Below, one piece after another: positions 54,087 through 64,000 of a stretch of DNA of 64,000 nucleotides. Location: assembly GCF_004216955.1 (NCBI RefSeq), contig NZ_SGXL01000001.1:1173034-1237033 (forward strand), given 5' to 3'. How positions within the stretch are numbered: position 1 is the first letter of the stretch; every line of letters starts with the position of its first letter. The notes beneath the pieces are model-generated. The model did not search any database. It saw nothing but the letters and a program-made list of their open reading frames with translations, and was not told the origin of the DNA. The position numbers were made by a program, and so were the translations under genes. This DNA is from Fictibacillus sp. BK138 (GTDB lineage: Bacteria; Bacillota; Bacilli; Bacillales; Fictibacillaceae).

Positions 54087-54163
54087 GTCCCAGTAGCTCA
54101 GCTGGATAGAGCATACGCCTTCTAAGCGTACGGTCGGGAGTTCGAATCTCTCCTGGGACGCCA
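54087..54163 (+). tRNA. tRNA-Arg (TCT)
   Basis: A 77-base tRNA with acceptor stem GTCCCAG/CTGGGAC, D-loop AGCTCAGCTGGATAGAGC, anticodon loop CTTCTAA (anticodon TCT, Arg), T-arm GGGAGTTCGAATCTCTC and encoded CCA. Confidence 0.97.
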
Positions 54164-54189
54164 TAATAACTATTTTTTATTACATAATC

Positions 54190-54237
54190 AAACACGTTTC
54201 GTTTCCTCTATTAAAGGATGCGGAGCGTGTTTTTTTA
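54190..54237 (+). terminator. Probable terminator of the tRNA unit
   Basis: AAACACG (54190-54196) pairs with CGTGTTT (54226-54232) with a long, partly paired loop, followed by T's. Confidence 0.7.
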
Positions 54238-54267
54238 TGTAGTTTTTTTGTTTTTGATGCTAAATGT

Positions 54268-54421
54268 TGAAAGCGCTTTAAAAATGTTTACAAATAGGGG
54301 TACAAACTATTTGTTTGCCTCAACCATGGGAATGAAAGCGCCTACAAGAAATCAGAAAAGTCAGAATTAAATATTTTTAAGAAAATTCATGGTTGACCCT
54401 GCTTAGATATGGGCGTAATAT
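54268..54421 (+). promoter_or_regulatory. ilvE promoter region with two cre-like sites and a CodY-like box
   Basis: Promoter TTGACC (54393-54398), 17-bp spacer, TAATAT (54416-54421). Upstream lie TGAAAGCGCTTTAA (54268-54281) and TGAAAGCGCCTACA (54333-54346), each one mismatch from the cre consensus TGWAANCGNTNWCA, and ATTTTTAAGAAAATT (54373-54387), 13 of 15 with the CodY box. CcpA activation and CodY repression of branched-chain amino-acid synthesis are known in B. subtilis; here they are inferred. Confidence 0.75.
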
Positions 54422-54489
54422 TGTCAACAATTATTAATTGTTTTTAAAAAATTCTAATAATTCAATTCCCGAAGAAAAGGAGGATCACG

Positions 54490-55392
54490 ATGCAGGAGCA
54501 ATGGGTTTATGTAAATGGTGAGTACGTATTAAAAGACGATGCTAAGGTTTCAGTCTATGATCATGGTTTTTTATATGGAGATGGGGTGTTCGAAGGCATT
54601 CGAGTCTATAATGGCAACGTTTATCGATTAGAAGAACATCTTCAACGCTTATACGAATCAGCTCAATCCATTATGCTAACCATTCCACACACTAAAGAAG
54701 AGTTAACAAACATCATTGTAGAAACGCTCCAGAAAAACAAATATCGTGATGCTTATATCCGATTAGTTGTTTCACGAGGTAAAGGAAATTTGGGATTAGA
54801 TCCGTTTACATGCGGAAAACCTGGAGTCATTGTTATTACAGAGCAGCTTGCTCTCTTTCCAAAAAAACTTTATGAAACAGGTCTTGAAATCATCACTGTT
54901 GCTAGCAGAAGAAATAGACCTGATGTTTTAAGTCCAAAAGTGAAATCATTGAATTACTTAAATAATATTTTAGTGAAAATTGAAGCGAGCCTTGCAGGTG
55001 TTAGTGAAGCCCTTATGCTGAATGATCAAGGATATGTAGCAGAAGGTTCTGCCGATAATGTATTCATCGTTAAAGGAAACACGATCAAAACGCCTCCTGG
55101 TTATTTAGGAGCTTTAGAAGGAATTACGAGAAACGCAATTGTTGAAATAGCTAATGAACTCGGATACAAAATGGTGGAAGAACCGTTTACGAGACATGAT
55201 GTGTACGTAGCTGATGAAGTTTTCCTTACCGGAACCGCTGCAGAAGTTATTGCAGTTGTAAAAGTTGACGGAAGAGTGATCGGAAACGGAGCACCAGGTG
55301 AACATACAAATAAATTACTAGACGCCTTCAGGAAAAAGGTAGTTGAAGAGGGTGTGAAGGTTTATTCAGGACAGACCGTGCAAGCAGGATAA
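54490..55392 (+). CDS. ilvE: Branched-chain amino-acid aminotransferase
   Basis: A 300-residue class IV aminotransferase that interconverts branched-chain 2-oxo acids and Leu, Ile and Val with PLP. N-terminal YVNGEYVLKDDAKVSVYDHGFLYGDGVFEGIR, the PLP lysine in LSPKVKSLNYLNN (about residue 155), EGSADNVFIVK, and the PLP phosphate region FLTGTAAEV. AAAGGAGGA precedes ATG 54490. It is the head of an ilvE-ilvD unit that leads into the T-box before ilvB. D-amino-acid transaminase is less likely given the operon. Confidence 0.95.
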   Translation: MQEQWVYVNGEYVLKDDAKVSVYDHGFLYGDGVFEGIRVYNGNVYRLEEHLQRLYESAQSIMLTIPHTKEELTNIIVETLQKNKYRDAYIRLVVSRGKGNLGLDPFTCGKPGVIVITEQLALFPKKLYETGLEIITVASRRNRPDVLSPKVKSLNYLNNILVKIEASLAGVSEALMLNDQGYVAEGSADNVFIVKGNTIKTPPGYLGALEGITRNAIVEIANELGYKMVEEPFTRHDVYVADEVFLTGTAAEVIAVVKVDGRVIGNGAPGEHTNKLLDAFRKKVVEEGVKVYSGQTVQAG

Positions 55393-55416
55393 AAGTTGTA
55401 TAGGAGTGTTTCAAAC

Positions 55417-57084
55417 ATGCGCAGTAATATGATCAAACAAGGAATCGATAGAGCCCCGCACAGAAGTCTTCTCCACGCAGCGGGTGTTGCACCAGAAGAT
55501 ATGGATAAACCATTTATCGGTGTTTGTAATTCCTATGTTGATATTATTCCGGGGCACATGCATTTAAATAAAGTGGGCGAATGGGTTAAAGCAGCCATTA
55601 GAGAAGCGGGCGGAATACCTTTCGAATTCAATACGATCGGTGTTGATGACGGGATCGCGATGGGTCATATTGGAATGCGGTACTCGCTTCCAAGCAGAGA
55701 AGTCATTGCAGATGCAGCAGAAACTGTAATCAATGCTCATTGGTTTGATGGGGTCTTTTATATTCCGAATTGCGACAAGATTACACCAGGAATGCTGATG
55801 GCTGCAGTTCGTACCAATGTACCGGCAGTATTTGTTTCCGGTGGTCCGATGGAAGCGGGAAAATCGATGGCAGGAAAATCACTTTCGCTTGCCTCGGTAT
55901 TTGAAGGTGTTGGCTCTCATTTAGCCGGAAAAATGACCCGAGAAGAGCTGCTGGAGCTGGAAACAAGTGCTTGTCCAACATGCGGGTCTTGTTCAGGGAT
56001 GTTTACAGCTAACAGTATGAATTCAATTATGGAAATGTTGGGGATTACATTGCCGGGTAACGGCACGATCGTAGCAACATCAGATGAGCGGAGAGAGCTG
56101 ATTCGCGATGCTGCTAATTCTCTTATGAATCTAGTAAAAGAAAATATCCGTCCTAGAGATATTATTACGAAAGAAGCGATCGATGATGCTTTTGCACTCG
56201 ACATGGCAATGGGAGGCTCGACTAACACAGTTCTCCATATGCTGGCGATAGCAAATGAAGCTGAAATTGATTACGATCTGACACGGATCAATGAAATCGC
56301 AGAAAGGATTCCCTACTTGTCTAAGATTTCTCCTGCTTCAGATTATTCCATGCAGGACGTTCACCGGGCTGGAGGCGTAAGTGCGATCATCAATGAACTT
56401 TGCCAAATGGAAGGTGCGATCCATAACGACCGTATTACGATTTCCGGTCAAACTCTTCAAGAGAGGGTTACTCAAGCTGAGATTGTAGATGATGATGTTA
56501 TTCGCCGAAAAGATAATGCTTATTCACCAGTTGGCGGATTATCGATCCTTTATGGAAACATTGCACCAGATGGCTGTGTGATCAAAGTAGGTGCGGTTGA
56601 CCCTTCAATCAAGACATTTCAGGGAGAAGCTATCGTTTATGAATCTCAGGATGAAGCGATTCAAGGAATCAACAATGGTGAAGTACGAGAAGGGCATGTA
56701 GTGGTTATCCGCTATGAAGGCCCTAAGGGTGGACCGGGCATGCCTGAGATGCTTTCTCCTACATCTGCTATTGCAGGAATGGGATTAAGCACAAAAGTTG
56801 CTCTCATAACAGATGGCCGCTTTTCAGGAGCATCCAGGGGGATTTCAATTGGTCACATCTCACCGGAAGCTGCTCAAGGAGGTCCGATTGCATTTATTGA
56901 AAGTGGAGATCCGATACTAATTGATTTAGTGAATAGATCCATTCATGTAATGCTGACAGAAGATGAGTTGAACGCAAGAAAAGAAAACTGGGTTAAGCCT
57001 GAACCAAAGATCAAAAAAGGTTACTTAGCCCGATACGCTGCTTTAGTTACTTCAGCTAATACTGGCGGAATCTTGAAAATTTAA
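55417..57084 (+). CDS. ilvD: Dihydroxy-acid dehydratase
   Basis: A 555-residue iron-sulfur dehydratase (558 in B. subtilis) that converts dihydroxy acids to 2-oxo acids, the third common step of Ile and Val synthesis. Cluster cysteines lie in [24 protein letters not shown] and [15 protein letters not shown]; the C-terminal [20 protein letters not shown] is conserved. ATG 55417 is 8 bases after AGGAGTG. It follows ilvE by 24 bases. No terminator separates it from the T-box leader, so both internal and upstream transcripts may reach ilvB. Confidence 0.96.
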   Translation: MRSNMIKQGIDRAPHRSLLHAAGVAPEDMDKPFIGVCNSYVDIIPGHMHLNKVGEWVKAAIREAGGIPFEFNTIGVDDGIAMGHIGMRYSLPSREVIADAAETVINAHWFDGVFYIPNCDKITPGMLMAAVRTNVPAVFVSGGPMEAGKSMAGKSLSLASVFEGVGSHLAGKMTREELLELETSACPTCGSCSGMFTANSMNSIMEMLGITLPGNGTIVATSDERRELIRDAANSLMNLVKENIRPRDIITKEAIDDAFALDMAMGGSTNTVLHMLAIANEAEIDYDLTRINEIAERIPYLSKISPASDYSMQDVHRAGGVSAIINELCQMEGAIHNDRITISGQTLQERVTQAEIVDDDVIRRKDNAYSPVGGLSILYGNIAPDGCVIKVGAVDPSIKTFQGEAIVYESQDEAIQGINNGEVREGHVVVIRYEGPKGGPGMPEMLSPTSAIAGMGLSTKVALITDGRFSGASRGISIGHISPEAAQGGPIAFIESGDPILIDLVNRSIHVMLTEDELNARKENWVKPEPKIKKGYLARYAALVTSANTGGILKI

Positions 57085-57093
57085 AACCATAAA

Positions 57094-57388
57094 ACGATGA
57101 CGGAGAACAATGGTAGATGCGGAATACACAGAGAGCCGGGTTGCTGTGAGCCGGTTATTCCAAATACCAGGACATCCCTCCTGAGTGTCCTTTTGAAAGT
57201 AACTTGAGTAGGAAGGGCCAAGCGGTTATTTCCATTTTTAAACCGCTTGTTATCAAATGACGGCTTGTTCGTCACGAGGCGGTGTCTTAATGAAGATATC
57301 GTGAAAAAGGGTGGTACCGTGAAAATGAAACTTTTTCACCCCTTTGGATAGGATTTTCCTGTCCATTTGGGTGGAGAAGTTTTTTTAT
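57094..57388 (+). promoter_or_regulatory. ilvB T-box leader (Ile, ATC by alignment)
   Basis: Stem I base GACGGAG pairs with CTCC near 57178-57182. Aligned with the pheS leader in this window, the specifier loop reads GGACATCC before CTCC, giving ATC (Ile) at 57174-57176; a CTC (Leu) at 57178-57180 falls in the basal stem. The T-box AAGGGTGGTACCGTG is at 57307-57321. The long terminator (57329-57380, then T's) follows. A dedicated promoter was not identified; transcription may come from ilvE. Confidence 0.92.
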
Positions 57389-57389
57389 T

Positions 57390-57566
57390 AGGCTTTTTTC
57401 GATAATCATTGTTGTTTCAAGAAGTAGTTGATTTCCGCTTCAGGTGCTCGCTTTCCACGGGGCGGGCGGTGAGCCTCCCTATCGCTTCGCACTGGCGGGG
57501 TCTCACCTGTCCCGCTGATCCCGTAGGAGTCTCACACCTTACGCTCCAATCAACTTGCTAAGAAGT
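57390..57566 (-). repeat. Repeat family 1, copy 11 (full, short module)
   Basis: Minus-strand copy with both ends and a somewhat decayed core (the loop reads CTATCGCTTCGCACTGGCGG on the plus strand). It lies between the ilvB T-box terminator and the ilvB ribosome site, within the leader transcript. Confidence 0.9.
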
Positions 57567-57622
57567 TTTCGAAAAAAGCTTTTTACAAATAAATGGGTTC
57601 AAAAGATGAAGGAGGAATGAAA

Positions 57623-59341
57623 ATGAAGGCCAGTTGGGTGGCTGAACAAAAAACGGTTGAATCTTCATTAGTCTCTGGCGCTGAACTATTTATTCAAGGT
57701 CTGCTGAATGAAAACGTAGACGTTGTTTTTGGGTATCCAGGAGGTGCGGTGCTTCCGATCTATGATGCTCTTTACAAAGCAGAAATGAAGCATGTACTGA
57801 CAAGGCACGAACAAGGTGCGATCCACGCGGCTCAAGGGTATGCGAGAGTAACTGGGAAACCGGGTGTGGTGCTTGCGACTTCAGGGCCAGGTGCTACCAA
57901 CCTTGTAACAGGAATTGCTGATGCGATGATTGATTCCATCCCTCTTGTTATTTTTACAGGGCAAGTAGCTACAAAAGTCATTGGCACTGATGCTTTTCAA
58001 GAAGCGGATATCGTAGGGATTACGATGCCGATCACCAAGCACAACTATCAAGTGCAGAAGGCGGAAGATCTGCCGCGGATCATGAAAGAAGCTTTTCATA
58101 TTGCGAACACTGGCAGAAAAGGACCTGTGTTAATTGATATACCAAAAGACATCGCAGTTAATCATGCACCATTAAAAGAGGCTGCAGACATCCATCTTCC
58201 TGGATATCAGCCGACTCTTAAGCCTAACATCCTCCAAGTGAAAAGGCTGAATGAAGCTCTGCAGATGGCAAAAAAGCCTGTTCTGCTTACAGGAGCAGGT
58301 GTACTTGCAGCTAAAGCGGAGGAGGAGCTTTTAGCTTTTGCGGAATATTATCAGATTCCTGTTGCTCAAACGTTGCTAGGACTTGGAGGGTTCCCTGCAG
58401 ATCATCCTTTATGCTACGGAATGGCAGGAATGCATGGCACATATGCAGCAAATATGGCGCTTTATGATTGTGATCTTTTAATAGGGGTTGGTGCCAGATT
58501 TGATGATCGCTTAACCGGAAATCTAGAGCATTTTGCTAAAAAAGCAGTCGTTGCCCATATTGATATCGATCCCGCGGAGATCGGAAAAAATGTACCGACA
58601 GAGATACCTATTGTAGGGTGTGCAAAAGAAACTTTGAAGGCTTTAAATCAGACATGCGGTGAAAAAGGCAAGTCAAGTGAATGGGTGATACAGCTTTCCA
58701 AATACCGAAGCGAACTTCCACTCACCTATAAATCTAATGATAAAGAATTAAAACCGCAAAAATTAATGGAAATTTTACACGAAGTGACAAAAGGTGCTGC
58801 AGTCGTTTCGACTGATGTTGGACAGCATCAAATGTGGGCCGCGCAATATTATACGTTTTCAACTTCAAACAGATGGATTACATCAGGTGGATTAGGAACG
58901 ATGGGCTTTGGCTTTCCAGCTGCTATAGGAGCTAAGGTAGGAAGACCGGATCTTTCAGTAATCGCTGTTGTAGGAGACGGAGGATTTCAGATGACCCTGC
59001 AGGAACTGGGTGTTCTGCAGGATTGGGAACTTCCTGTAATCGTTGTGATTGTTAACAACAAATCACTTGGTATGGTCCGGCAATGGCAAGAGATCTTTTA
59101 CGAAAAAAGATACTCACACTCTCTTCTTGATATTCAGCCTGATTTTGTAAAACTTGCCGCAGCCTATGGGATCGAAGGCAAGCGAGCTGAAAACGAAGCT
59201 GAAGTAAGGGAGGCATTAGCGGCCGCGCTTGCTTCGAAAAAACCTTTCGTATTAGATTGCGCAGTATCGGCAGATGAAAATGTGTATCCAATGATTGCTC
59301 CAGGCAAAGGACTTCATGAAATGATTGGAGTGAGAGGATGA
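57623..59341 (+). CDS. ilvB: Acetolactate synthase, large subunit
   Basis: A 572-residue ThDP enzyme (574 in B. subtilis) making acetolactate and acetohydroxybutyrate. Motifs: [16 protein letters not shown], catalytic Glu in [17 protein letters not shown], the FAD-binding middle domain ([13 protein letters not shown]) and the ThDP/Mg site [15 protein letters not shown]...[15 protein letters not shown] 57623 lies 7 bases after AGGAGG; the in-frame ATGs at 57617 and 57593 are too close to, or upstream of, that site. First gene after the T-box; its end overlaps ilvN by 4 bases. Confidence 0.97.
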   Translation: MKASWVAEQKTVESSLVSGAELFIQGLLNENVDVVFGYPGGAVLPIYDALYKAEMKHVLTRHEQGAIHAAQGYARVTGKPGVVLATSGPGATNLVTGIADAMIDSIPLVIFTGQVATKVIGTDAFQEADIVGITMPITKHNYQVQKAEDLPRIMKEAFHIANTGRKGPVLIDIPKDIAVNHAPLKEAADIHLPGYQPTLKPNILQVKRLNEALQMAKKPVLLTGAGVLAAKAEEELLAFAEYYQIPVAQTLLGLGGFPADHPLCYGMAGMHGTYAANMALYDCDLLIGVGARFDDRLTGNLEHFAKKAVVAHIDIDPAEIGKNVPTEIPIVGCAKETLKALNQTCGEKGKSSEWVIQLSKYRSELPLTYKSNDKELKPQKLMEILHEVTKGAAVVSTDVGQHQMWAAQYYTFSTSNRWITSGGLGTMGFGFPAAIGAKVGRPDLSVIAVVGDGGFQMTLQELGVLQDWELPVIVVIVNNKSLGMVRQWQEIFYEKRYSHSLLDIQPDFVKLAAAYGIEGKRAENEAEVREALAAALASKKPFVLDCAVSADENVYPMIAPGKGLHEMIGVRG

Positions 59342-59856
59342 GACGTATTATTTCTGCAACAGTGTTAAACGAGAGCGGCGTTCTGAATCGTTTAACCGGT
59401 TTGCTGACAAAAAGGCAATTTAACATTGAAAACATTACCGTTGGACATACGGAGGACCCTGCCGTTTCAAAAGTGACATTGACAGTTTGGGTGGAAGATG
59501 ACAGAAAAGCTGAACAACTGGTTAAACAGCTTCATAAACAGATCAATATCTTAAAAGTCCGTGATCTCACGAATATGGCACTTGTTTCAAGAGAGCTGGC
59601 ACTTATTAAAGTATTAACCACTCCGGATACACGAAGTGAAATAAAAATGCTGATCGAACCATTCAGGGCTACAGTTCTCGATGTTTCATTAGAGAACGTT
59701 ACGCTGGAAGTAACCGGTGATAGTGAAAAAGTAGATGCACTGATAGAACTGTTACGCCCTTATGGAATCAAAGAGATATCAAGAACTGGCATAACAGCTA
59801 TCCCAAGAGGAACACAAAAGAAAATTTTAGAGCTTCATCCCTATTCTATTATGTAA
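59338..59856 (+). CDS. ilvN: Acetolactate synthase, small (regulatory) subunit
   Basis: A 172-residue regulatory subunit (called IlvH or IlvN). An N-terminal ACT domain ([34 protein letters not shown]) binds valine for feedback control; the C-terminal domain supports large-subunit activity. It overlaps ilvB by ATGA, showing coupled translation, and precedes ilvC by 15 bases. Confidence 0.97.
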   Translation: MRRIISATVLNESGVLNRLTGLLTKRQFNIENITVGHTEDPAVSKVTLTVWVEDDRKAEQLVKQLHKQINILKVRDLTNMALVSRELALIKVLTTPDTRSEIKMLIEPFRATVLDVSLENVTLEVTGDSEKVDALIELLRPYGIKEISRTGITAIPRGTQKKILELHPYSIM

Positions 59857-62425
<2,569 letters not shown>

Positions 62426-62443
62426 TTTAGGGAGGGATGTTAG

Positions 62444-63538
62444 ATGAAAAAGAAGATAACAGTTTTGCCTGGAGACGGAATCGGTCCTGAAGTGATGAAG
62501 GGAGCTCTGCAAGTATTAGAAGGTGTTGCTGCAAGGTTCGGTCACGAATTTCAAACAACAGAAAAATTGTTTGGGGGTGCAGCCATTGACGAGAAAGGCA
62601 AACCTCTGCCAGACGATACTTTAGAAACTTGTAAAAACAGTGATGCTGTGCTGTTAGGAGCAGTCGGAGGACCTAAATGGGACGGTCAAACTGTAAGACC
62701 TGAACAAGGACTTTTGGCATTAAGAAAAGAATTGAATGTGTTTGCCAATCTAAGACCTGTTACAGTGTTTCCTGGTCTTGAAAATCTATCTCCCCTTAAA
62801 TCAAACAGAGTCAAAGGTGCTGATTTTGTATTTGTAAGAGAATTAACGGGCGGAATCTACTTTTCAGAACCAAAAACACGAGATGAAAAGCTTGCTGTTG
62901 ATACGCTGTCTTATACGAGAGAAGAAATTACAAGAATTATTGAAAAAGCGTATGAATTGGCGAGAGTGAGAAGGAAAAAAGTTACCTCAGTAGATAAGGC
63001 GAATGTTTTGGAGACTAGTAAGCTGTGGAGAGAAATTGTTGAAGAAACAGCAAAGAAATACAGCGATGTTGAAACGGAGCATTTATTAGTGGACTCCGCT
63101 GCTATGCGGATGATCAGCAGTCCTTCAAGTTTTGATGTTGTCGTAACAGAAAACATGTTTGGTGACATTTTATCTGATGAAGCATCTGTTATCCCAGGGT
63201 CTCTTGGTATGATGCCTTCTGCTTCAGTCAGTCAAGATGGACCAGGTCTCTATGAACCGATTCATGGTTCAGCACCTGATATTGCAGGCAGCGGGAAAGC
63301 GAATCCTATTGGAATGATTTTAAGTACAGCCATGATGCTTCGCCATTCGTTCAAGCTCGAAAAAGAAGCTGCTGCTGTTGAACTGGCAGTTTTTGAAACG
63401 TTGCAAGCAGGTTACCGAACGCAGGATATTTATGAGGGAACAGGCAATCTAGTATCTACGAAAGAGATGGTTAATCAGATTCATTTCAGGATGATTGAAG
63501 ATTCAACAAGTGCGACACTGCTTGAAGTGTATGTGTAA
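62444..63538 (+). CDS. leuB: 3-isopropylmalate dehydrogenase
   Basis: A 364-residue NAD-dependent dehydrogenase (365 in B. subtilis), third leucine-specific step. N-terminal VLPGDGIGPEVM, substrate arginines in LRKELNVFANLRPV and FVRELTGGIYF, catalytic Lys/Asp region VDKANVLETSKLWREIV, and the signature NMFGDILSDEASVIPGSLGMMPSAS. AGGGAGG precedes ATG 62444. Confidence 0.98.
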   Translation: MKKKITVLPGDGIGPEVMKGALQVLEGVAARFGHEFQTTEKLFGGAAIDEKGKPLPDDTLETCKNSDAVLLGAVGGPKWDGQTVRPEQGLLALRKELNVFANLRPVTVFPGLENLSPLKSNRVKGADFVFVRELTGGIYFSEPKTRDEKLAVDTLSYTREEITRIIEKAYELARVRRKKVTSVDKANVLETSKLWREIVEETAKKYSDVETEHLLVDSAAMRMISSPSSFDVVVTENMFGDILSDEASVIPGSLGMMPSASVSQDGPGLYEPIHGSAPDIAGSGKANPIGMILSTAMMLRHSFKLEKEAAAVELAVFETLQAGYRTQDIYEGTGNLVSTKEMVNQIHFRMIEDSTSATLLEVYV

Positions 63539-63556
63539 GAAGGGAGGCGCCAGCCA

Positions 63557-64000
63557 TTGGGTAAAACTATTATAGATAAATTGTGGGAAAGTCATGTTGT
63601 AGCAAAAGAAGTGAATAAACCCGACCTCTTATATATTGATCTTCATCTGCTTCATGAAGTAACTTCTCCACAGGCGTTTGCTGGTTTAAGAGAAAAGAAC
63701 AGAAAGGTAAGACGGCCAGATCTATGTTTCGCCACTATGGATCACAATATCCCGACCGTAGACCGGTTCAACATTAAAGATGATACCTCTCGCCTTCAAG
63801 TTGAAACGCTCGAAAAAAACTGTGAGGAATTTGGAATTAAATTGGAGGGCTTAGATTCTCTGCAGCAAGGAATCGTACATGTAATCGGACCAGAACTGGG
63901 GCTTACCCTTCCAGGTAAAACGATCGTTTGCGGCGACAGTCATACCTCGACACATGGCGCATTTGGAGCACTCGCATTTGGAATTGGCACGAGTGAAGTA
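63557..64000 (+). CDS. leuC: 3-isopropylmalate dehydratase, large subunit (5' part)
   Basis: The first 148 residues of LeuC; the gene continues past the window. It begins [14 protein letters not shown] and continues with [31 protein letters not shown] and [20 protein letters not shown], all conserved aconitase-family segments. The cluster cysteines lie beyond the end. TTG 63557 is 9 bases after AGGGAGG. It isomerises isopropylmalate with LeuD, expected next. Confidence 0.95.
   Translation, partial: MGKTIIDKLWESHVVAKEVNKPDLLYIDLHLLHEVTSPQAFAGLREKNRKVRRPDLCFATMDHNIPTVDRFNIKDDTSRLQVETLEKNCEEFGIKLEGLDSLQQGIVHVIGPELGLTLPGKTIVCGDSHTSTHGAFGALAFGIGTSEV

Noticed and set aside
960-57566. Insertion sequences carrying the repeats
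   Set aside because: No transposase frame lies inside or next to any copy; the longest copies are about 250 bp.

Overview
The window is a stretch of chromosome from an aerobic, endospore-forming Bacillaceae, probably Fictibacillus or a close Bacillus relative. The evidence is sporulation and germination genes (sspI, gerE, gerM, ytxC), Bacillus-type T-box, lysine and L20 leaders, and gene order like the B. subtilis thrS-infC-pheST-mutS2-etfBA-trxA-uvrC-lysC-sdhCAB-gerE-racE-gerM-ysnAB-ilv/leu region. No prophage, insertion sequence, CRISPR array or origin was seen. The genus is an inference.

Layout. 1-4.6 kb: end of a ba3-type oxidase subunit I gene, a degenerate MobA-like gene, an Fnr regulator with its own -41.5 site, a two-gene amino-acid ABC transporter without ATPase, and ytxC. 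4.7-13 kb: thrS behind a T-box, infC-rpmI-rplT behind an L20 leader, ysdA, a bd-type oxidase (convergent), a TVP38 protein, a dUTPase and sspI. 13-24.9 kb: a 2'-O-methyltransferase, pheST behind a T-box, rnhC, zapA, cvpA, polX, mutS2, yshE and a 27-residue membrane peptide. 25-31.5 kb: fatty-acid degradation (lcfA; fadR-fadB-etfB-etfA behind a FadR operator), a histidine phosphatase and trxA. 31.6-35.7 kb: a four-gene glycan/lipid cassette behind a strong promoter with a Fur box, placed between trxA and uvrC. 36-44.4 kb: uvrC, lysC behind a lysine riboswitch, yslB, sdhCAB, ysmA, gerE. 44.5-50 kb: glcT-ptsGHI with a RAT antiterminator. 50-54.2 kb: racE, gerM, rdgB, ysnB, tRNA-Gly and tRNA-Arg. 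54.2-64 kb: ilvE-ilvD, a T-box, and ilvB-ilvN-ilvC-leuA-leuB-leuC (leuC runs off the end).

How the genes work together. Respiration (ba3 and bd oxidases, SdhCAB, Fnr) sits beside beta-oxidation, whose electrons leave through EtfBA. Glucose uptake (PtsGHI/GlcT) feeds CcpA signalling, and cre-like sites lie before ilvE and in the sdhC leader. Amino-acid supply is read by three T-boxes (Thr, Phe and, by alignment, Ile) and a lysine riboswitch.

The least explained material is non-coding. A palindromic, modular repeat (called repeat family 1 here) occurs at least 11 times in 64 kb, always between genes, and in three cases lies between a leader attenuator (thrS T-box, ilvB T-box, ptsG RAT terminator) and the gene it controls. 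A second element (repeat family 2) occurs twice: a conserved arm followed by six copies of a CGCTCA word spaced 20-21 bp apart, close to two helical turns. These repeats and the Fur-box cassette are the best candidates for undescribed biology.
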